Notes under the pieces: generated by a model
Databases searched by the model: none
Told to the model about the DNA's origin: nothing
The model's input: the letters and a program-made list of their open reading frames with translations, nothing else
Source of the DNA: Catellatospora sp. IY07-71
Lineage (GTDB): Bacteria > Actinomycetota > Actinomycetes > Mycobacteriales > Micromonosporaceae
Reading direction: 5' to 3'
NCBI RefSeq assembly: GCF_018326265.1
Contig: NZ_AP023360.1
Coordinates: 3,339,501-3,403,500 of the forward strand
Length of the DNA: 64,000 nt
Translations under genes and position numbers: made by a program
In this document: positions 9,162 to 16,683 of the stretch, piece after piece
How the letters are laid out: each line of letters starts with the position of its first letter
How positions within the stretch are numbered: the stretch's first letter is position 1

Positions 9162-10307
9162 ATGGAGGCTGAGGCTCAGGCGGAGACGAACACGCAGGCG
9201 GAGGTGGCCGAAGCCACCGCCGCGCCGGTGCCCGCGCAGCGGCTGGCCGTGGTCGACCCGAACTCGCCCGACGCCCGCACGGCCCGGCGCAACCGGCACG
9301 TCTTCACCGTCGGGTTCCTGGGCGGCCTCGGCCTGGTCTGCGCGTTCCTGCTGGCCTGGGCGGTGCGCGAGACGCTGTCCGTGCTGCTGCTCATGCTCGC
9401 CGCGCTGTTCCTCGCGATCGGACTGCACCCGGCCGTGGCCTGGCTGCACCGGCGGGGCCTGCCGCGCGGCCTCGCCGTGACCCTGGTCGCGCTCGCCTGC
9501 CTGCTGGTGTCCTGCGGCGGCCTGGTCGCGCTCGCCCCGCCGCTGTTCAACCAGACCGCCGACCTGATCGCCAACCTCCCCGGCTACCTCGACGAGCTCA
9601 ACCGCAACCCGCAGGTCGCCGAGTTCTCCCAGCGCTACGACGTGATCGAGCGGCTCAAGTCGGCCGCCACGAACGAGAACATCACCAAGGCGCTCGGCGG
9701 CGCGCTGGGCGGCGTGCAGGCCGTCTTCGGCGTCATCTTCAACGTGCTCACCGTGTTCGTGCTGACGATCTACTTCCTGGCCGCCTGGACGCGGCTCAAG
9801 GAGGGCTTCTACAAGCTGTTCCCGGCCTCGCGGCGGGACACCGCGCGCGAGATCGGCGACGAGATCTTCGAGAAGATCGGGGCGTACCTGCTCGGTTCGC
9901 TGGCCATCGCCCTGGTCGCCGGGGTCAGCACGTTCGTGTTCCTGCTGATCCTCGGGGTGTCGTACGCCTTCGCGCTGGCCATGGTCGTGGCCGTGTGCGA
10001 CCTGATCCCGCAGATCGGCGCGACGCTCGGCGCGATCGTCGTGGTGATCGCCGGGTTCGCGCACTCGTCCACGGCCGGCATCGCCTGCGTCGTCTTCTTC
10101 ATCCTCTACCAGCAGCTGGAGAACTGGGTCATCGCGCCGCGGGTGCTGCGGCGCTCGGTCGACGTGTCCGACCTGGCGGTGATCCTGTCGGCGCTGATCG
10201 GCGCGGTGCTGCTGGGCGCGCTCGGCGCGCTGATCGCGATCCCCGTGGTCGCCGGTGTCCAGCTGACGATGCGGAAGATCGCGATGCCGCACCTCGACCG
10301 CATCTGA
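9162..10307 (+). CDS. AI-2E family transporter
   Basis: A 381-aa polytopic membrane protein of the AI-2E (PerM/YdiK) family, with about eight predicted helices. Two N-terminal helices (GFLGGLGLVCAFLLAWAV; VLLLMLAALFLAIGLHPAV) precede a soluble stretch. A C-terminal block carries the family's most conserved feature, ICDLIPQIG-like VCDLIPQIGATLGAIVVVIA, and later FFILYQQLENWVIAPRV. Members have been linked to AI-2 export and Na+/H+ antiport; the actual substrate is unresolved. The ATG at 9162 is preferred because GGAGG lies 6 nt upstream, whereas the in-frame ATG at 9132 has none. No partner gene adjoins it. Confidence 0.9.
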   Translation: MEAEAQAETNTQAEVAEATAAPVPAQRLAVVDPNSPDARTARRNRHVFTVGFLGGLGLVCAFLLAWAVRETLSVLLLMLAALFLAIGLHPAVAWLHRRGLPRGLAVTLVALACLLVSCGGLVALAPPLFNQTADLIANLPGYLDELNRNPQVAEFSQRYDVIERLKSAATNENITKALGGALGGVQAVFGVIFNVLTVFVLTIYFLAAWTRLKEGFYKLFPASRRDTAREIGDEIFEKIGAYLLGSLAIALVAGVSTFVFLLILGVSYAFALAMVVAVCDLIPQIGATLGAIVVVIAGFAHSSTAGIACVVFFILYQQLENWVIAPRVLRRSVDVSDLAVILSALIGAVLLGALGALIAIPVVAGVQLTMRKIAMPHLDRI

Positions 10308-10357
10308 GACGCGCGGGCGACAGGAGTCCGACATTCCGCCGCGGCCTGGTTTGCGGT

Positions 10358-10924
10358 ATGACTGTCGGCATGTTTCCCGACGCCACCCTCCCCGCCGCAC
10401 CGTCCACTGCCGACGGCGCGGACCCGGCGACCAGGCTGTCCGAGTCCGCGCGCGGCTGGCACGGCATCCAGCTCGGCGTGCTCGGCTTCATCGGCTTCTG
10501 CGGCGTACTGAAGATGGGCGCCGAGGCGCCGGGCCCGGACTGGCTGCAGTGGACGGCCACGGCCAGCACCGTCGGCGCGTTCGTCATGGCCCTGTGGTCG
10601 ATCATGCAGGTCGGCAAGGTCGCGTGGCCGGTCGAGGACCCGAGCGCCGCCCCCGACACGGCGGCGATGAGCGGGCAGCTGCGCGCCGGCATCCGTACCA
10701 CCATCGTCTCGGTGGCGCTGATGGCGCTGGCCGGGCTGTCCGCGTGGTGGCCCACCGAGAGCGCGGCGTCCGTCGAGGTCAGCGACGGCAACGGGGTCAC
10801 CGCCTGCGGCGTGGTCACCGAGGGCGCGCCCGAGGGCACCCTGTGGCTCACCACCGCCGACGGCCAGACCCTCCCCATCCGCCTCGCCGCCGTAGCCAAC
10901 GTCCGCCCCGTCACCTCCTGCTGA
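10358..10924 (+). CDS. Small membrane protein, unknown function
   Basis: A 188-aa protein, not recognised as a family. Three hydrophobic segments are visible: IQLGVLGFIGFCGVLKMG near residue 40, TVGAFVMALWSIMQVGKVAW near 70 and TIVSVALMALAGLSAWW near 115. A short extracytoplasmic domain with two cysteines (VTACGVVTEGAPEGTLWLTT, then PVTSC at the end) follows. An alternative ATG lies at 10370. The gene is isolated between the AI-2E transporter and a palindromic repeat (10943-11021), with no clear operon partner. Confidence 0.7.
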   Translation: MTVGMFPDATLPAAPSTADGADPATRLSESARGWHGIQLGVLGFIGFCGVLKMGAEAPGPDWLQWTATASTVGAFVMALWSIMQVGKVAWPVEDPSAAPDTAAMSGQLRAGIRTTIVSVALMALAGLSAWWPTESAASVEVSDGNGVTACGVVTEGAPEGTLWLTTADGQTLPIRLAAVANVRPVTSC

Positions 10925-10942
10925 CCCGGCGGCCACCCCCCC

Positions 10943-11021
10943 AAGATCCACCGAGTTGCCTGGCACGTGGGCGAAAGCGCGCTCAAGATACGCCCAGGTG
11001 CCAGGCAAATCGGGCGATCAT
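10943..11021. repeat. Interspersed palindromic repeat, family A, copy 1
   Basis: About 79 bp that folds on itself. The left arm (10945-10973) carries TTGCCTGGCACGTGGGCG and the right arm (10991-11019) carries CGCCCAGGTGCCAGGCAA. Copies 2-4 lie at 13873-13948, 50765-50842 and 56523-56599. It sits in the spacer between a plus-strand gene and the 3' end of the convergent Hsp70-like gene. Confidence 0.85.
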
Positions 11022-11036
11022 GCGAGGCCGGGCGGG

Positions 11037-13085
11037 TCAGACCTGCCAGATGTCGACGCAGGTGGTGTCGGGGGTCTGCCAGCGGGCCAGCAGGTGGTGG
11101 CCGTCGGCGCTGAAGGCGGTGCGGACCGAGCTGGCCTCGCCGATGTCGGTGCGGAACACCTCCTCGTCGGTGCCGGCCTCGTGCAGCCACACCGCGCTGC
11201 CCGCCACCCCGGCCCGCAGCCGCCCGTCGGGGCTGTCGCACTGCGGCGCGAACCCATCGTGCGGGCTGCGGTCGGTGAACCCGGCGTAGCGGCGGAACAG
11301 GTCCTCGCCGACCATCTCCTCGACCACGGTGCCGCTGCTCAGATCCCACAGCGTCGCCACGTCGCGCACGTACCGCCCGACGTGGACCTTGCGGTCGGCC
11401 TCGGCGATGAGCCGCCACTGGCCCTCGTGCACCAGCACCTTGACCGGCCGGTTGTTCGCTGCCGCCTTGAAACTGCTGGTCAGCTCGCCGCTGGCGACGT
11501 CCCACACGGAGAAATGACCGTCCGGCGTCCAGGAGACCAGGGCGAGCCGGCCGCCGGGGGCGACGAACACCTGCCCCTGGCAATCCTCGTCCCGCCGCCT
11601 GGGGCGGATCTCGTTGACCACCGCTCCGTTGTCGATGGCGCGCGTGCGCACGTACGCGCCGGTGCGCTCGCACTCCACGAGCAGCTCGTGGTCGGGGGTG
11701 AGCAGCCAGTCCCCGGCGACCTGCATGCGGTGGCGGCGGGCGGCCCGGTCGCCGCCGAGCAGCTTCGCCGACCGGCTCATCGCCGCGATGGTGTCCGAGG
11801 TCAGGTACGCGCCGGGCTCGGCGCGCCGCTCCATGAGGATGCCGTCGCGCTGCGCCGTCAGGTCGTAGACGCGGTCGTCGGCGGTGCGCACCTGCGCCAG
11901 CGTCGCCCCGGCGGTGTACTGGCCGCCCGGCTCCACCAGCCAGCGCACCAGCCGGGCCCGGCCGTCGGGCAGATCCCAGCTCAGCGGCTCCATGCGCCAC
12001 GTCGCGGTGTTGGCGGGCACCTGGCGCGCGGTGCGCCGGCCGGCCCAGCGGGCGGCGCCGCGGATCACGGCGTGCTCCGGCTCGGTCGGGTGCCGCACCG
12101 GCCGGCCCAGCTCGGCACGCAGCACGGCGCGGGCCGCCGGGAGCCGGGACGCGCCGCCGACCAGCAGCACCCCGGTCACGTCCGGGAGGCTGAATCCGGC
12201 GCGGGCCACCACGGCCCGGCAGCTCGCGGCCAGCCAGCGCAGCGCCGGTTCGGCGAGCCGGTCCAGGCCGGCCCGGTCGAGCCGATATGGCGGGGCGGTC
12301 GGGGTGATCCGGTCGACGACCTCGGTGGACTCCGACAGCCGGTGCTTGACCGAGCGCACGAAGTCACCCGCGGCGTAGCGGGCGAGCAGTCCCGTGTCGC
12401 CGCCCGCCTGCAGCGCCGGGGTCAGCCAGCCGTGCAGCGCGGCCCGCAGGTCGTTGACGAGCAGCAGGTCGAAGTCCTGACCGCTGCCGGAGGTCTCGTG
12501 GGCGAGGACCTCGACGCGCTCGCCGTGCACCCGGGCCAGGGACACCGTCCAGGCCGCGCCCAGGTCGCAGACCAGCACCAGCGCGCCGTCCGGCTGGTCG
12601 CCGTGGGTGTACGGGTCCAGCACCGCCGCGGCCGCGTCGCCGACCAGCTCGGCGTCGGGGAACCCGGCCTCGGTCGCGACCGCGAGCAGCGCCTCGCGTC
12701 GGCGGTCCTGCGGCTCGTAGTACGCGGGCACGGTCAGCGCGAGCCGCTCGACGGGCACGCCGAAGCGGTGCTCTGTCTCCAGCCGCAGCACGTGCAGGTA
12801 CGCCGCCAGCACCTCCTCGGCGGAGTGCTGCCGGTCGCCGAGGCGCACGGGCTCGCCGGTGTCGAGCGCCTGCCGGACTCCGGTGGCGAACCAGCGGGGC
12901 AGGGTCTCCCGGCGGCGTACGGCGGCGGTGCCGACGAGCAGGCTCTCCCCGTCGAGGCAGACCGCCGAGGGGCGGCTGAGGGCCCCGGTCACCGGGCAGG
13001 GGACGGGGTGGACCTGGGTCCCGGCGACGAGCGCCGCCGTGGTCTGGTGCGTGCCGAAGTCGACCACCAGGAGGTGCTGTGCCAT
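11037..13085 (-). CDS. Hsp70-like ATPase with C-terminal propeller-like domain
   Basis: A 682-aa protein. Residues 1 to about 370 are an actin/Hsp70-fold ATPase: phosphate-1 loop LLVVDFGTHQTTAAL, phosphate-2 region VLVCDLGAAWTVSLARV near 175 and adenosine motif GVLLVGGASRLPAARAVL near 330. The Hsp70 substrate-binding domain is absent. Instead residues about 400-682 contain repeated WD/YVTN-like strands ending in W/D motifs (RLALVSWTPDGHFSVWDVAS; TAFSADGHHLLARWQTPD), suggesting a beta-propeller. Such hybrids are known in actinomycetes but their function is unclear. The protein has no signal peptide. No DnaJ or GrpE gene is nearby. Confidence 0.85.
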   Translation of the reverse strand: MAQHLLVVDFGTHQTTAALVAGTQVHPVPCPVTGALSRPSAVCLDGESLLVGTAAVRRRETLPRWFATGVRQALDTGEPVRLGDRQHSAEEVLAAYLHVLRLETEHRFGVPVERLALTVPAYYEPQDRRREALLAVATEAGFPDAELVGDAAAAVLDPYTHGDQPDGALVLVCDLGAAWTVSLARVHGERVEVLAHETSGSGQDFDLLLVNDLRAALHGWLTPALQAGGDTGLLARYAAGDFVRSVKHRLSESTEVVDRITPTAPPYRLDRAGLDRLAEPALRWLAASCRAVVARAGFSLPDVTGVLLVGGASRLPAARAVLRAELGRPVRHPTEPEHAVIRGAARWAGRRTARQVPANTATWRMEPLSWDLPDGRARLVRWLVEPGGQYTAGATLAQVRTADDRVYDLTAQRDGILMERRAEPGAYLTSDTIAAMSRSAKLLGGDRAARRHRMQVAGDWLLTPDHELLVECERTGAYVRTRAIDNGAVVNEIRPRRRDEDCQGQVFVAPGGRLALVSWTPDGHFSVWDVASGELTSSFKAAANNRPVKVLVHEGQWRLIAEADRKVHVGRYVRDVATLWDLSSGTVVEEMVGEDLFRRYAGFTDRSPHDGFAPQCDSPDGRLRAGVAGSAVWLHEAGTDEEVFRTDIGEASSVRTAFSADGHHLLARWQTPDTTCVDIWQV

Positions 13086-13260
13086 AGCGGGCTCCCGATC
13101 TGCTCCGATGCGACCCGTGATGACGCCGTCGTCCGCCGCGTCGATGGTCGCCGATGCTAACGACCGGCTGTTGCATGCGGGTTAACCGTTCGCGTGTCCG
13201 CATTAACCGTCCGTGGGCTGTCCGGGGTCAGCGTCGCGCCGGTCCCGCGGTCGGCTAGCC

Positions 13261-13325
13261 AAGATCGCTGGTTCGTGTCAAGATCTGCGGTTCTACCGCA
13301 CCTTTGGACACGAACCAGCGATCTT
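13261..13325. repeat. Long nested inverted repeat
   Basis: Perfect 19-bp arms AAGATCGCTGGTTCGTGTC (13261-13279) and its complement (13307-13325) enclose a 27-nt loop. The loop itself contains the hairpin TGCGGT-TCT-ACCGCA and repeats the AAGATC start of the outer arm. It lies upstream of the Hsp70-like gene and downstream of the minus-strand L7/L12-like gene. No T-run follows, so it is not a standard terminator. Confidence 0.8.
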
Positions 13326-13364
13326 CACCCGGGAGCCGGGAGCCCGGAGCCGGAGCCGGGCGGG

Positions 13365-13763
13365 TCAGTGTGGGGAGACCGTGACGGTCGCGCCGACGGC
13401 GCGCAGGCGGCGGGCGAGTTCGTCGGCGTCGGGCTGGGCGACGTCGCGTATCACCGTGGCGGGCTGGTGCCGGATCCGCTCGAACGCCTGGCCGAGTGGG
13501 ATGTCCAGCGAGGCGCGGATCTCGGCGAGGACCTCGACGTCGCGTTCGGGGGCGCTGAGCACGACCCGGTGCACGCCGGGCTTGAACGCGATCGGCGGGC
13601 CGAACCGGTGCGCGGTGCGGGGTCGCAGGTTCGGGAGCAGCAGGGTGAGCACCGCGCCGACGACCAGGCCGATGGCGAGCGTCAGCGGCACCTGGGCCCA
13701 GGGCTGGGGCAGTAGCAGGCCCAGCCCGGCCAGCGCAGCGGCCACGATCATCCGGAGGGGCAC
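13365..13763 (-). CDS. Membrane-anchored protein with ribosomal L7/L12 C-terminal-like domain
   Basis: A 132-aa protein with two N-terminal hydrophobic helices (MIVAAALAGLGLLLPQ; VPLTLAIGLVVGAVLTLLLP). A soluble domain follows (about 65-130): VVLSAPERDVEVLAEIRASL, then DIPLGQAFERIRHQPATVI, then ADELARRLRAVGATVTVS. The pattern of strand, helix, conserved proline and the final 'A..L...GA.V.V' closely resembles the L7/L12 C-terminal domain that normally recruits translation factors. Similar short L7/L12-like proteins are common in actinomycetes with no known function. No ribosomal context exists here. Confidence 0.7.
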   Translation of the reverse strand: MPLRMIVAAALAGLGLLLPQPWAQVPLTLAIGLVVGAVLTLLLPNLRPRTAHRFGPPIAFKPGVHRVVLSAPERDVEVLAEIRASLDIPLGQAFERIRHQPATVIRDVAQPDADELARRLRAVGATVTVSPH

Positions 13764-14073
13764 CGGCGCAGGCTACGGCATCCGCGCGCCGCCAGGCGAG
13801 CCGCTTACCTGGCCCGCCGACCCGTACACCTCACCCACGGCGCCGACGTCACCGCCCGGGGCGTCCGGCCCGAAGATCACCCGACCTGCCAGGCAAATGG
13901 GCGAAAGACGGTCCAAGATATGCCCAGGTGCCTAGCCAGTCGGAGGTCCAGAAGGGGTATCCAACTGTTGGTGGAGTGAGCTTCGGCGCGCTTGAGTATG
14001 CATTGGTGTGCCGGCTCGCTGCCGGCTGCGGGTAATTGCTGGGATTGTCGTAGCCGGTGTCTAGTCTGCACGT
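13764..14073. other. Spacer holding repeat copy 2 and the presumed left end of the TnpB element
   Basis: No gene. The spacer contains family-A palindrome copy 2 (13873-13948). A less GC-rich stretch (about 13960-14060) leads into tnpB and should hold the left end of the insertion; its exact boundary cannot be fixed by eye. Confidence 0.6.
13873..13948. repeat. Interspersed palindromic repeat, family A, copy 2 (diverged)
   Basis: Same element as at 10943-11021 (CCTGCCAGGCAAATGGGCG ... TGCCCAGGTGCC). The right arm has decayed to GGTGCCTAGCCAGTCGGA. It ends 125 bp before the tnpB start codon. Confidence 0.75.
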
Positions 14074-15402
14074 GTGTCCGATGTGGCTGGTGGTGTGGTG
14101 GTGCAGGCGTATCGTTTCGCCCTGGACCCGTCCCCGGCCCAGGACCGTGACCTGCACCGGCATGCCGGTGCGGGCCGGTTCGCGTTCAACTGGGCCCTGG
14201 CCGCGGTGCGTGCCAACCTTGGCCAGCGCGCCGCTGAACGCACCTACGGCCTGGACAGTGAGCAGCTGACGCCCGCGCTGGGCTGGACCCTGCCCGCGTT
14301 GCGCCGCGCGTGGAACACGGCCAAGCCTGAGGTGGCGCCGTGGTGGGGGCAGTGCTCGAAAGAGGCGTTCAACACCGGACTGGATGGTTTGGCGCGGGCG
14401 CTGGGCAACTGGTCGGCGTCGCGATCGGGCCGCCGTGCCGGGCCGAGGGTGGGGTTTCCGCGGTTTCGGTCGCGGCGGCGGGTGACGCCGTCGGTGCGGT
14501 TCACCACCGGCACGATCCGCGTGGAGGACACCCGTCACCATGTGACCCTGCCCCGGCTGGGCCGCATCCGCACCCACGAGTCGACCCGCAAGCTCGCCCG
14601 GCGTCTGCACGCGGGCACGGCCCGGATCATGTCGGCCACCGTCCGCCACACCGGCGGGCGCTGGCACGTATCGTTCACCGTGCAGATCACCCGCACTGCG
14701 CGCACCGCGGCCCGCCCGCAGGCCACCGTAGGCGTCGATCTCGGGATCGCGAACCTCGCGGTGCTGTCGACCGGGCAGGTCGTGCCCAACCCCCGCCACC
14801 TGACCCGCGCACAAGCGCGGCTGCGCACAGCTGCCCGGACCCTGTCCCGGCGGCAGGGTCCCGACCGGCGCACAGGACAGCAGCCCTCCCGGCGCTGGCA
14901 GCAGGCCAATACGCGCCTGGCCCGCGCACACGCCCGCGTGGCGAACCTGCGCGCCGACGGCCTGCACAAACTCACCACCAGCCTGGCCGCGACCTACGGC
15001 ACGATCGTGGTCGAGGACCTCAACGTCGCTGGGATGATCCGCAACCGGCGCCTGGCCCGGCACATCGCCGACGCCGGGTGGGCCACCCTGCGCCGTCAAC
15101 TTGAGTACAAGATCGCATGGAACGGCGGGCGGGTCGTGGTCGCCGACCGGTGGTTCGCTTCCTCGAAGACCTGTTCGTCCTGCGGCGTGGCGAAACCCAA
15201 GCTGCCGCTGCGGAAACGGACCTACACCTGCCAGCATTGCGGCCTCAGCTTGGACCGTGATCTGAATGCCGCGATCAACCTGCAGCAGTACGTCGCCCGG
15301 AGTGGCTGGGAGACGCTAAACGGTTGTGGAGCCGACCGTAAGACCACCCCCGTGGTGGCAGGTGGCTGTGAAACGACCACCCCGCACCTCCCTGGTGGGT
15401 AA
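14074..15402 (+). CDS. tnpB: TnpB RNA-guided endonuclease, IS200/IS605-type, without TnpA
   Basis: A 442-aa TnpB. An N-terminal wedge/recognition region (AYRFALDPSPAQDRDLHRHA; FNWALAAVRANL) precedes a split RuvC domain. Catalytic D lies in VGVDLGIANLAVLS near residue 220, E in TIVVEDLNVAGM near 315 and the final D in LDRDLNAAINLQQY near 400. The zinc ribbon is CSSCG / CQHCG. All catalytic residues are present, so the nuclease is probably active. No TnpA transposase is adjacent. The GTG at 14074 is the farthest plausible start; in-frame GTGs at 14086-14101 are alternatives. The 3' end runs into the guide-RNA scaffold. Confidence 0.92.
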   Translation: MSDVAGGVVVQAYRFALDPSPAQDRDLHRHAGAGRFAFNWALAAVRANLGQRAAERTYGLDSEQLTPALGWTLPALRRAWNTAKPEVAPWWGQCSKEAFNTGLDGLARALGNWSASRSGRRAGPRVGFPRFRSRRRVTPSVRFTTGTIRVEDTRHHVTLPRLGRIRTHESTRKLARRLHAGTARIMSATVRHTGGRWHVSFTVQITRTARTAARPQATVGVDLGIANLAVLSTGQVVPNPRHLTRAQARLRTAARTLSRRQGPDRRTGQQPSRRWQQANTRLARAHARVANLRADGLHKLTTSLAATYGTIVVEDLNVAGMIRNRRLARHIADAGWATLRRQLEYKIAWNGGRVVVADRWFASSKTCSSCGVAKPKLPLRKRTYTCQHCGLSLDRDLNAAINLQQYVARSGWETLNGCGADRKTTPVVAGGCETTTPHLPGG

Positions 15403-15464
15403 GTCGGGGACCGTCGGCTGGCAACGGCCGACTGCCACACGAGTGCTCACCAGAGCTCACTCAA
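15403..15464 (+). ncRNA. Right-end guide RNA (reRNA/omegaRNA) scaffold of TnpB copy 1
   Basis: Immediately downstream of tnpB are two hairpins: GTCGGC...GCCGAC (about 15416-15433) and a terminal GAGTGCTC-ACCA-GAG-CT-CACTC stem (15441-15462). The sequence then ends ...CTCAA. By analogy with IS605-family elements the element terminates at about 15464, and the guide would begin TTGCAACGGGCGCGGG. The scaffold probably starts inside the 3' part of the gene. The boundary is inferred. Confidence 0.6.
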
Positions 15465-16003
15465 TTGCAACGGGCGCGGGTCTTGCCCCAGGGCTTGTAG
15501 ACGGACAGGACGGTGGCGGCGGTCAGGACGATCACGGACGCGATCGAGCCGTCGAGGACGCGGCCGTCGGGGGCGGTGAGCAGGCCCGCGCGGGCGGTGT
15601 CGACGGCGTCGACCAGGGCCGGGTGGCGGGTCAGCATCGGCACGACGAGGACGGCCACGTTCAGGACCAGCTTGACCGCGACCCACCAGTGGCGCAGCAC
15701 GCCCCAGTGCGTGCCCAGGCCCAGGATCACGCCGGTGACCAGCGCGGCCAGGCCCAGCGGCAGCATCGCGGCGGTGTCGAAGGACAGCATCAGGGAATAT
15801 GTCGCCGCACGGGTGCCCGCGTCGTCGGCGGCCTGCGCGGACAGCGCCATGACCAGCAGCGCGTACGCGACGCCGAGCCAGCCGACGGACGTGACGACGT
15901 GCGCGGTGAGCAGGAACCGGCGCGCGTTGCGGGGCAGCCGGGGCGCCTGCGGGCGGCCCGTCCGGGCGGGACGGGTGGCGGTGGCGGTGGCGGTGGCGGG
16001 CAT
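15461..16003 (-). CDS. Four-helix integral membrane protein (DUF2269-like)
   Basis: A 180-aa membrane protein with four hydrophobic helices: FLLTAHVVTSVGWLGVAYAL, MLPLGLAALVTGVILGLG, WVAVKLVLNVAVLVVPML and SIASVIVLTAATVLSVY. The HVVTSVGW and GVLRHWWVAVKL motifs resemble the DUF2269 family of uncharacterised membrane proteins. The ATG at 16003 is preferred: AGGAG is 7 nt upstream, inside the end of the response-regulator gene, so it is the third gene of the two-component operon and may be linked to the stimulus. Its stop codon lies within the last bases of the TnpB right end, so the original C-terminus may have been altered by that insertion. Confidence 0.75.
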   Translation of the reverse strand: MPATATATATRPARTGRPQAPRLPRNARRFLLTAHVVTSVGWLGVAYALLVMALSAQAADDAGTRAATYSLMLSFDTAAMLPLGLAALVTGVILGLGTHWGVLRHWWVAVKLVLNVAVLVVPMLTRHPALVDAVDTARAGLLTAPDGRVLDGSIASVIVLTAATVLSVYKPWGKTRARCN

Positions 16004-16005
16004 GG

Positions 16006-16683
16006 TCAATCTCCTGTCCAGCCGGGCCGGACCAGGCCCGACTCGTACGCCTCGACGACCAGGTGGGCCCGGTCGCGCACGCCGAGCTTCACCATCGCGC
16101 GGCTGACGTGGGTCTTGGCGGTGGCGGGGCTGACGAACAGCCGCTCGCCGATCTCGTCGTTGGACAGCCCGGCGGCGACCAGGGCCATCACCTCGCGCTC
16201 GCGGTCGGTGAGCGCGTCCAGCGCCGCGGCGCGGGCGTTGTCCCGGGGACGCCGCGAGCGCTGGGCGTACTCGGCGATGAGCCGCCGGGTGACGCCGGGG
16301 GACAGCAGCGCGTCGCCGCGGGCGACCACCCGCACGGCCTGGATCAGGTCGGCGGGTTCGGTGTCCTTGACCAGGAAGCCGCTGGCTCCGTCGCGCAGCG
16401 CGTCGAAGACGTACTCGTCGAGGTCGAAGGTGGTCAGGATGACTACCTTGACGTCGGCCAGCGCCGGGTCGGCGGCGATGCGGCGGGTGGCCTCGATGCC
16501 GTCCAGGCGCGGCATGCGGATGTCCATGAGGACCACGTCGGGGCGCAGGGCGGCGGTCTGGCGTACGCCCTCTTCGCCGTCGGGGGCCTCGCCCACCACG
16601 GTGATGTCGTCCTGCGCGGACAGCAGGGCCCGGAACCCGGCGCGGACCAGGGCCTGGTCGTCCACGAGCAGCACCTTGATCAC
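16006..16683 (-). CDS. NarL/LuxR-type response regulator
   Basis: A 225-aa regulator. The receiver domain (residues about 1-120) has the acidic pocket in VLLVDDQALVRAG, phospho-acceptor D in PDVVLMDIRMPRLDGIEATR near residue 54, T in VVILTTFD and K in GFLVKDTEPADL. A linker leads to a LuxR-type HTH (about 155-215): LTDREREVMALVAAGLSNDE, then IGERLFVSPATAKTHVSR. GTG at 16683 overlaps the kinase stop by 4 bases, so kinase and regulator are coupled. Target genes are not indicated by sequence. Confidence 0.95.
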   Translation of the reverse strand: MIKVLLVDDQALVRAGFRALLSAQDDITVVGEAPDGEEGVRQTAALRPDVVLMDIRMPRLDGIEATRRIAADPALADVKVVILTTFDLDEYVFDALRDGASGFLVKDTEPADLIQAVRVVARGDALLSPGVTRRLIAEYAQRSRRPRDNARAAALDALTDREREVMALVAAGLSNDEIGERLFVSPATAKTHVSRAMVKLGVRDRAHLVVEAYESGLVRPGWTGD

